A stretch of 45,009 nucleotides of DNA from Leishmania infantum JPCM5 (Eukaryota; Euglenozoa; Kinetoplastea; Trypanosomatida; Trypanosomatidae). This document shows, in pieces, positions 39,239 through 45,009 of the stretch. The notes below the pieces were generated by a model. That model was not told the origin of the DNA. It made no database searches and was given only the letters and a program-made list of their open reading frames with translations. Position 1 is the first letter of the stretch. Each line of letters opens with the position of its first letter. Location of the stretch: NCBI RefSeq assembly GCF_000002875.2, contig NC_009416.2, positions 1,502,501-1,547,509 on the forward strand, read 5' to 3'. The position numbers and the translations under genes were made by a program.

Positions 39239-40003
39239 ATGGAGTCTGTTTTGTTGCTTGGCGACTCCATCACCCAGCAGGGGTACTGTTCCGGATGGGT
39301 TTCCACCGTCAGCGATGCGCTCGTCCGCCGTGCCTACGTCGTCAATAGTGGGCTTAGTGGGTACAATACACGGTGGCTGCTGGACGTACTGCGTGATCCG
39401 AAGCTCTGTGAAAGTGTTATTCCTGCTTGGGTCCGTGAGCCACTCTTTGTTACCGTGATGTTAGGCTCCAACGACAGCGCGGAAGGAGGGCAGAACGTTC
39501 CCGTACCCGAATTCTGCGAAAACCTCCGAGCTATCGTTGAATTTGTTCTCTCGAAAGTCAATCCAAAAGGCGGCGTGTACGTGCTCACGTTACCTCCCGT
39601 CCACCAAGACCTCTGGAACGCGAGAAACCCAGAGAGGAGGAGACACTATTCAGCTACACGTCTCTATCGCCGCGCTACGCTGCAGGTTTTGCGCGATCTC
39701 AGCACCCAATATCCACTGCGTGTGTTTGCGGTTGACACACAAGCAGCGTTCTTGAGCTACGGTGCAGCCGAGCCGTCGGAGTCGGAAATGGATGTGTATG
39801 ATCCACAAGGTCCGTGGACATCACTTCTTGTAGATGATGGTCTTCACATCAACGCTGTGGGCGGTCAGCTTCTCAGTTCCACCTTGCTAAGCGCCGTGCG
39901 CAGGTCACCGGAAGGCGCTAGCCTGCTACGGAACGACGAAGAGGTGTGGGCAGTGCCTGACTGGCGCACGGTGATGTTGCGGCACAAACCTTCGAAAAAG
40001 TGA
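39239..40003 (+). CDS. SGNH/GDSL esterase, IAH1-like
   Basis: 254 residues from the ATG at 39239. All four SGNH blocks are present: LLLGDSIT with nucleophile Ser10, SGLSGYNTRW with Gly41 of the oxyanion hole, MLGSNDS with Asn78, and DDGLHIN with the catalytic pair Asp200/His203. The GYNTRW and VPVPEFCENLR stretches match the IAH1 (isoamyl acetate-hydrolysing esterase) branch, and the length is close to yeast IAH1 (238 residues). It should hydrolyse short esters or acyl groups in the cytosol, as no signal peptide is visible. The physiological substrate is unknown. It sits between the decayed gene and the terminal glycosyltransferase; no functional link is apparent. Confidence 0.9.
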   Translation: MESVLLLGDSITQQGYCSGWVSTVSDALVRRAYVVNSGLSGYNTRWLLDVLRDPKLCESVIPAWVREPLFVTVMLGSNDSAEGGQNVPVPEFCENLRAIVEFVLSKVNPKGGVYVLTLPPVHQDLWNARNPERRRHYSATRLYRRATLQVLRDLSTQYPLRVFAVDTQAAFLSYGAAEPSESEMDVYDPQGPWTSLLVDDGLHINAVGGQLLSSTLLSAVRRSPEGASLLRNDEEVWAVPDWRTVMLRHKPSKK

Positions 40004-40918
40004 GCCACCACGGGCAGACATCTGGGCGTCTCACCAATGCGTCGCATATGGCCTTTTCATGACGCACGCCAATTCCCTCTTGGACATCACTACTCCGTGA
40101 CGTGTGAGACGTGCCTTCCCATCAGAGGCGACAGAGCGGAAACGCCTGCCGCTCCTCCGGCAGATTGCAACGCAATTGGGTTTCATTGCCTGCTCGCTAA
40201 CGCATCCGACTATGTTTTCTTTCACGCTTCCGCTACAGTATCTGCCTCAGTATCAGAGACCTGCGCGCAAAAAAAAAAAACAGCGCCATGCAGCCTTGTA
40301 CCTTTCACACTTTCCCCCAACCTGCCGCAGATGTGAGCAACCCCTGCGCGAGTCCACGCCCTCAAAAAAGATGATAGCGCCGCGCTTTTGCACCGTGTTA
40401 CTGGCGCTCGCCACGTTTCCTAAGACAATCGAACCTGTGTGCCTGCCAACGCATAGTGTCGCCATCGCTTTTGCGTGCTTCACGTCGCCTTCGCCTTGAC
40501 TTTCGCTCACTGCTCCGGTCTCTCACAAGATCGTACAAGGGCTGCGGCTTTATCTTTGAGCTACTATATCAGCGTTGCGTGCAGGGATGACATCCCACCG
40601 CTGCGAGCGGGCTTCCCCTGTTACTAGAACTTCTCACCCTTCACCCCTCTTTGGATCCTTCCGTCCACGCGGTCGCTGCTCTGTGGTGCACGGCACCGAT
40701 TGTTATGCTGTGCGTGTGCATTGATGTATATACATGTATATATTCTCCAGCACCACTACATCGTCTACTGCAGCGCTGGCACGTCTCGCTCGCCTCCCCG
40801 CGCCCACACTTACGCCACGCGCTCAGCACATTTGATACCGAAGGGCATTCACCTACGCTCGCCCGATCTGCGACCCTGCCACTGGACACTTTCATCGCTG
40901 AACAAGCCACAGGACAGG
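40004..40918 (+). other. Intergenic/UTR region before the LPG1-like gene
   Basis: This is 0.9 kb. It has an A run at 40269-40280 and a 16-bp AT palindrome, TATATACATGTATATA, at 40727-40742. The LPG1-like frame is open from 40700, but that part has UTR composition. No gene is seen. Confidence 0.5.
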
Positions 40919-42709
40919 ATGGGGAAAAGCACCTCCGTGCACACCCTCAGAAGCCACCGCCGCTTCATTACAGTGCGCACGTTGCTCCCGATTCTCATCT
41001 TTATTTTCTTGTGTGGCGCTGTGAGCACGATATTTCTAAGCAGTCCCGATCAATGGACGGTTGCACGGACACGGGAGGCGACCACTTGGCTACCTAGTGG
41101 CGAACTGACCACTACCAAACCGGGTGAGCCGAGGCAGAGCATGACCCCGACATCGCCGATCACGACATCGGCACCGGCAATCGACACCACCGCTGAGCCG
41201 ACGTCAATACCAGCGGAGCAGACAAGTACGTTTGACGGCCCAGCAACACCGACGTCTGCGGCGTCTGCGAGCGCTACTGGCGCTGAGGAGAGCGGCACAC
41301 TGCTTGCAGACCCGACGACGGAGACGACGAAGCAGAACCCGGCGATGAAGGAACTGGACCGGTGGGCGAAGATGCAACTCCCTGCGGACTGGATGGAGTG
41401 CATTCGGCAGAACCTGCAACTCGACAAGCGCGGGCGGCCGATGCGCGCGGTGACGGCGATGACGGACGCTATCCCGCTGCTGATTACGCCGCTGACTGGC
41501 GACGTAAAGTTCTTCCCGTACTTCGTGTGCTCGATGGACGTGGCTGTGCGGTACCATTACGTGATCCAGAACGAGCGTGAACCAGATACGACGGCGGTGA
41601 TCGACGAGTTGCAGCGCCGCTTCGGCAACAGCGGGCGCTTCCTTGTTTTGCGCAACCGATACAACCGCGGGTACTCCGGGAGTATGAACCAGGGCTTCGA
41701 GTGGGCGCTGAAGGAGCGGACAGCGGAGGAGGTTCCGTGGGTGTTTGCGTGCGGCGTGGACGTGATCTTCGAGCCCGGGCTGCTTGCGAACATGGTCAAG
41801 GTTGTGCAGGAAAACACCCGCGACGATGCTGCGATGCTAGCTGCGCTGCGCGCGGAGGTCGAGCTAGAGGAGCGGCTTGTGCGCGAGGGTAACTACTCCT
41901 ACTACGAGCGATGGGCGCCGCGTGGGCGTCCGCTCAAGGTGCTACGGAGCGGGTATCCAGGCGTGCCGTTGAACGTGCGGACCGCGCCGCTGTTGCCAGA
42001 CCGCATTCGGTACATGGTGGCGGATGAGAACCGCGAGAGCGGGATTGTCACCCCTGCGGAGTTGCGCAAGCGGTTCTTCGGCAACTACGTGGCGACTGTG
42101 ACTCCTGTCGAGTATGCCCTGGGCACCATTGCGGTGACGCGGCTAGCGCTGTCGACTGTTGGGTACTTTGACGAGAACTACTTCCCCGCATACATGGACG
42201 ACATCGATCTACGTTGGCGGCACTTCGCGTATGGGTTTGGCACACTACATGGCGAGCACAACGGCCCCGTAACTCGCTGGCACCACTACAACGCTGCGAA
42301 CCTTCGCGGAAGCCCATTTGTGGATCCGGACCTGCAGAAGTATGGCACAGAGGACAACTACAGCCGCCGCGCCTTCGTGAGCTATATCCGACGCTCTAAG
42401 GGCATATACGACAAGCTCAAGTACGGTCCGCGTGACGTGGACGGTGTATGGCGTGAGGCTGTGCAGGAAGCCGAGTACAAGTACATGCATTTCAATGTGT
42501 CCCACTTCCCTGCGGACACATGGGTGCTTGATGAGGATGCGCGCCGATGCATGTTTCACCACACGTACAACTACGAGATGCAGGCCTGGAGTAGGCCGAG
42601 CGACTGCTCCTACAATCCGCGGACGCTGGAGGAGAGCGGCATCCTTGGCGTGGACCAGCTGGCGAACTTCAGATCAATGATTGAGGGGAAAACCTTTGAT
42701 TACCAATGA
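40919..42709 (+). CDS. LPG1-family beta-galactofuranosyltransferase (LPG1G-like)
   Basis: 596 residues from the ATG at 40919 (MGKSTSVHTL). The frame opens 73 codons earlier, but the shorter start gives a proper type II Golgi enzyme: a basic cytosolic tail, one membrane anchor (about 21-40, LLPILIFIFLCGAV), then a Ser/Thr/Pro-rich stem (about 60-130). The catalytic domain carries NRYNRGYSGSMNQGFEWAL, ACGVDVIFEPGLL with Asp281 in the DXD-like position, and NYFPAYMDDIDLRWRHF (Asp427, Asp428, Asp430). Leishmania has LPG1 and the paralogues LPG1L, LPG1R and LPG1G. They transfer galactofuranose from UDP-Galf to lipophosphoglycan core or GIPL glycans in the Golgi. Being the last gene before a telomere suggests LPG1G, which I recall from L. 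major chromosome 32, but this is not proven from sequence alone. Confidence 0.85.
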   Translation: MGKSTSVHTLRSHRRFITVRTLLPILIFIFLCGAVSTIFLSSPDQWTVARTREATTWLPSGELTTTKPGEPRQSMTPTSPITTSAPAIDTTAEPTSIPAEQTSTFDGPATPTSAASASATGAEESGTLLADPTTETTKQNPAMKELDRWAKMQLPADWMECIRQNLQLDKRGRPMRAVTAMTDAIPLLITPLTGDVKFFPYFVCSMDVAVRYHYVIQNEREPDTTAVIDELQRRFGNSGRFLVLRNRYNRGYSGSMNQGFEWALKERTAEEVPWVFACGVDVIFEPGLLANMVKVVQENTRDDAAMLAALRAEVELEERLVREGNYSYYERWAPRGRPLKVLRSGYPGVPLNVRTAPLLPDRIRYMVADENRESGIVTPAELRKRFFGNYVATVTPVEYALGTIAVTRLALSTVGYFDENYFPAYMDDIDLRWRHFAYGFGTLHGEHNGPVTRWHHYNAANLRGSPFVDPDLQKYGTEDNYSRRAFVSYIRRSKGIYDKLKYGPRDVDGVWREAVQEAEYKYMHFNVSHFPADTWVLDEDARRCMFHHTYNYEMQAWSRPSDCSYNPRTLEESGILGVDQLANFRSMIEGKTFDYQ

Positions 42710-42899
42710 CAGCAGCAGGCGGCAGGCGAAGGCCTCGTGCGGTAGCGAACAGTAGGTAGATGTTGCGTGACAGTAACTCCATCGCGTATATTCCTTTGAC
42801 GACCATTTTTTTTTCCTGCAATGGGCGTTGACGTAGCTGATGACAGAGGACACATCAGCGTGGTGGCAGGGTGCAGTGCATCCTCACCATCTATGCCCT

Positions 42900-43350
42900 T
42901 GCGGAAAGGAGCCAGACAGCCACCCACCTGCCAACTGCGAAACCACTGCTCGCCGGGGCGAAGCCAAGTACCTTCCACGTACGGAGGTCAGAGCGACCCA
43001 CGCTGTCTGATGTCGGCGGTCAGGGCCTCGATGGCACGGCATCGGAGGCGACCCGCTATTGTGAATCGGCTTGCGCCATTCACATCACAGCGAGTGTGTC
43101 AGCGTCACGAACATATATCTCACCCCCACGGCCCGGATTGTGCACTAGCGTCAAGAGCCTGCGCGCCACCGCGAGGGACAGACACAAGGAGACGAGGCGA
43201 GCGGAGCGGGGGTGGGTGTGTGCGTAGAGTTTGAGGCAAGGGCCGTTCTGAGCCAATTGCGACGGTGCGCTACTGCAACGCGTGTGTCTGAGGCTGTTTG
43301 CTACGATGTGATGGATCCCTGACCGGCGGGGCAGACACGGACTCATCTTC
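42900..43350 (+). mobile_element. SIDER-like degenerate retroposon, copy B
   Basis: Counterpart of copy A at 30400-30830, in the presumed 3' UTR of the LPG1-like gene. Best conserved is 43222-43345, including GTTTGAGGCAAGGGCCGT and GCAACGCGTGTGTCT, ending with ATGGATCCCTGACCGG and GGCAGACACGG. If it acts like characterised SIDER2 elements it would lower the stability of the glycosyltransferase mRNA. The boundaries are approximate. Confidence 0.6.
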
Positions 43351-43413
43351 TACAGCCCACGGGATACTTTATGAAGTACCCATGGTTGCTTTTTTTTTCC
43401 GGTACCCTGAAGG

Positions 43414-43435
43414 AAAAAAGGCGAGCGCCTTTTTT
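43414..43435. repeat. Hairpin with A-run/T-run ends (10-bp arms)
   Basis: AAAAAAGGCG (43414-43423), AG loop, CGCCTTTTTT (43426-43435). The arms are perfectly complementary. It looks like a bacterial intrinsic terminator, though such elements are not expected to act that way for RNA polymerase II. Confidence 0.9.
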
Positions 43436-43438
43436 AGT

Positions 43439-43455
43439 CAGCCCCGCCGGGGCTG
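43439..43455. repeat. Hairpin with 8-bp GC-rich arms
   Basis: CAGCCCCG (43439-43446), one-base loop, CGGGGCTG (43448-43455). It lies three bases after the preceding hairpin. Confidence 0.88.
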
Positions 43456-43517
43456 TTCACACGGCACACCAAGCACTGAAACGGTGTTCGGTTAACCTGG
43501 ACCCACCGCGGGCCCGA

Positions 43518-43548
43518 ACCATGCTTCACGGATCACCAAAAGCATGGT
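43518..43548. repeat. Hairpin with 9-bp arms
   Basis: ACCATGCTT (43518-43526) and AAGCATGGT (43540-43548) are exact reverse complements around a 13-nt loop. It is the third hairpin in a 135-bp stretch. Confidence 0.85.
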
Positions 43549-44073
43549 AAAGATGCTTATTCTTCGTGTTCACTCACATGTCCAACAGAATACAGAAACG
43601 GTTCCCCTCTCCACGCTGATGATTGCCATGGTCTTCCTTCCACGGAGACGCCCCTGATCTTTACCAAGTGTGGAGTGCCCCAATCTAACTTATCTGGATT
43701 TGCTGACCCGGCTTTCCTCGCATGCCATTAACTGCATCTATGACTCACCGTCTCTTTCTTCCACACCGCCTCTTCCCATTCCCCTCATTGGCCTCATGTG
43801 TGCACTTCTTTGCTCTGCTTGAAGTAATCACGTTTCAAATCTACATGCATCGTGCCGGCGACACCGGTGCCTACTTGTGCCGATCACAACCAAAGCCCTA
43901 CCCCACACGTGAAGACGGGATTATCTTTGCTTCATCTTGGTGCTCTGCTTATCTAGAGCGCTGCCAGTTTTTCGTCGTAGGAGAACCTCTCTGTGCTAAT
44001 GCTGTGCGACCTGCTGACGGCTTCGGTGTGTGCTGCAGGGGTATAAAGGGTACGTGATGGGGCAGGGTCAGGG

Positions 44074-44135
44074 TTTTTCTCTCCACTGATTCCTTGCACA
44101 GCGACACCCTCTCCAACAGGACGGGGGCGTGACGG
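44074..44135 (+). repeat. 62-bp telomere-associated block, copy 1
   Basis: A T run followed by CTCCACTGATTCC, TTGCACAGCGACACC, CTCTCCAACAGG and ACGGGGGCGTGACGG. It differs from copies 2 and 3 by one C in the T run. This corresponds to the conserved block of Leishmania telomere-associated sequences (LCTAS). It is followed by only two octamers (44136-44151), the second with a C substitution. Confidence 0.85.
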
Positions 44136-44151
44136 TGTACTGGTGTACTCG

Positions 44152-44247
44152 TTAGGGTTAGGGTTAGGGTTAGGGTTAGGGTTAGGGTTAGGGTTAGGGT
44201 TAGGGTTAGGGTTAGGGTTAGGGTTAGGGTTAGGGTTAGGGTTAGGG
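44152..44247 (+). repeat. Telomeric TTAGGG array, 16 units
   Basis: Sixteen perfect TTAGGG units. The G-rich strand runs 5' to 3' toward the window end, as expected for the right end of a chromosome. Confidence 0.97.
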
Positions 44248-44309
44248 TTTTTTTCTCCACTGATTCCTTGCACAGCGACACCCTCTCCAACAGGACGGGG
44301 GCGTGACGG
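44248..44309 (+). repeat. 62-bp telomere-associated block, copy 2
   Basis: Same sequence as copy 3 by eye. It directly follows a TTAGGG array and precedes an octamer array. Confidence 0.9.
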
Positions 44310-44437
44310 TGTACTGGTGTACTGGTGTACTGGTGTACTGGTGTACTGGTGTACTGGTGTACTGGTGTACTGGTGTACTGGTGTACTGGTGTACTGGTGT
44401 ACTGGTGTACTGGTGTACTGGTGTACTGGTGTACTGG
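44310..44437 (+). repeat. TGTACTGG octamer array, 16 units
   Basis: Sixteen perfect TGTACTGG units that pass directly into TTAGGG repeats. Confidence 0.95.
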
Positions 44438-44515
44438 TTAGGGTTAGGGTTAGGGTTAGGGTTAGGGTTAGGGTTAGGGTTAGGGTTAGGGTTAGGGTTA
44501 GGGTTAGGGTTAGGG
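44438..44515 (+). repeat. Telomeric TTAGGG array, 13 units
   Basis: Thirteen perfect hexamers ending at the third 62-bp block. Confidence 0.95.
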
Positions 44516-44577
44516 TTTTTTTCTCCACTGATTCCTTGCACAGCGACACCCTCTCCAACAGGACGGGGGCGTGACGG
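44516..44577 (+). repeat. 62-bp telomere-associated block, copy 3
   Basis: Matches copy 2. It is the last such block; further out, only hexamers and octamers alternate. Confidence 0.9.
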
Positions 44578-44697
44578 TGTACTGGTGTACTGGTGTACTG
44601 GTGTACTGGTGTACTGGTGTACTGGTGTACTGGTGTACTGGTGTACTGGTGTACTGGTGTACTGGTGTACTGGTGTACTGGTGTACTGGTGTACTGG
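44578..44697 (+). repeat. TGTACTGG octamer array, 15 units
   Basis: Fifteen perfect octamers. Confidence 0.95.
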
Positions 44698-44727
44698 TTA
44701 GGGTTAGGGTGAGGGTGAGGGTGAGGG
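44698..44727 (+). repeat. Short hexamer block with TGAGGG variants
   Basis: Two TTAGGG followed by three TGAGGG, then straight into octamers. Variant hexamers sit at the outer edge of the block. Confidence 0.93.
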
Positions 44728-44887
44728 TGTACTGGTGTACTGGTGTACTGGTGTACTGGTGTACTGGTGTACTGGTGTACTGGTGTACTGGTGTACTGGT
44801 GTACTGGTGTACTGGTGTACTGGTGTACTGGTGTACTGGTGTACTGGTGTACTGGTGTACTGGTGTACTGGTGTACTGGTGTACTGG
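44728..44887 (+). repeat. TGTACTGG octamer array, 20 units
   Basis: Twenty perfect octamers between two hexamer blocks, with no 62-bp block. Confidence 0.95.
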
Positions 44888-44941
44888 TTAGGGTTAGGGT
44901 TAGGGTTAGGGTTAGGGTTAGGGTGAGGGTTAGGGTTAGGG
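44888..44941 (+). repeat. Telomeric hexamer array, 9 units with one variant
   Basis: Nine hexamers; the seventh (44924-44929) is TGAGGG and the rest are TTAGGG. Confidence 0.95.
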
Positions 44942-45009
44942 TGTACTGGTGTACTGGTGTACTGGTGTACTGGTGTACTGGTGTACTGGTGTACTGGTGT
45001 ACTGGTGTA
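44942..45009 (+). repeat. TGTACTGG octamer array cut by the window end
   Basis: Eight and a half octamers, truncated at the window edge. The chromosome end therefore lies beyond, or the assembly stops here. Confidence 0.95.

Larger units (their letters stand above)
42710..44073 (+). other. Subtelomeric spacer after the last gene
   Basis: This is 1.36 kb between the last coding sequence and the telomere-associated blocks. It holds a SIDER-like copy (about 42900-43350), three hairpins (43414-43548), and a tail of low-information sequence. At 44060-44073 a degenerate CAGGGTCAGGG run appears, resembling worn telomeric hexamers. No gene is seen. Confidence 0.6.

Noticed and set aside
43414..43435. 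Bacterial rho-independent terminator
   Set aside because: Structure fits, but the window is eukaryotic; kept only as a hairpin of unknown role.
44074..45009. Direct-repeat arrays as a CRISPR or coding repeat
   Set aside because: Units are continuous telomeric hexamers and octamers without spacers; the frames across them (repeating Gly-Leu or VYWCTG) are artefacts.

Overview
The window is the right-hand end of a trypanosomatid chromosome, almost certainly from Leishmania. The evidence is: intron-free genes all on the + strand; long pyrimidine-rich intergenic regions with AG acceptors shortly before start codons, as expected for spliced-leader trans-splicing; GC-rich third codon positions; and an LPG1-family galactofuranosyltransferase as the last gene. 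The window ends in TTAGGG arrays mixed with an octamer and a 62-bp telomere-associated block. From memory, this gene order resembles the end of L. major chromosome 32; I could not check that.

Layout, left to right: an Erv41/Erv46/ERGIC-type ER-Golgi cargo protein (64-993); an XPB/ERCC3 helicase (2486-4906); a 4.8-kb stretch with no obvious standard gene; a 4148-residue HECT ubiquitin ligase with SPRY-like and ZZ domains (9691-22137); a PPR-like/PIN nuclease (23423-25093); a CstF-77/Rna14-like HAT-repeat protein (25981-28965); a small LYR-motif protein (29779-30336); a protein with cyclic-nucleotide-binding folds (31456-33555); NAF1 (34610-35425); about 2 kb of decayed coding sequence (36188-38150); an IAH1-like SGNH esterase (39239-40003); and the LPG1-like glycosyltransferase (40919-42709). 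After that come a degenerate retroposon-like (SIDER-like) sequence, a cluster of hairpins, and the telomere.

The most interesting region is the gap between XPB and the HECT ligase. At 6240-6314 there is a sequence with the features of a eukaryotic SECIS element: ATGA, a 9-bp helix, an unpaired AA in the apical loop, the returning strand and GA, all at the usual spacings. About 0.5 kb upstream lies a short frame (5551-5760) encoding one membrane helix and a basic tail. It has gene-like codon use and in-frame TGA at codons 3 and 52. Together these suggest an easily missed small selenoprotein gene, perhaps the kinetoplastid SelK-type protein. XPB ends in TAG, so the SECIS cannot serve XPB's stop codon.

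The genes do not form one pathway. They look like an ordinary polycistronic unit transcribed toward the telomere, with several RNA-related members (XPB in TFIIH or repair, the CstF-77-like protein, NAF1, and the PPR-PIN nuclease). Other points worth a second look are a perfect 15-bp palindrome with a 2-nt loop at 7850-7881, two diverged SIDER-like copies about 12 kb apart, three hairpins within 135 bp just past the last gene, and the hexamer/octamer mosaic of the telomere.
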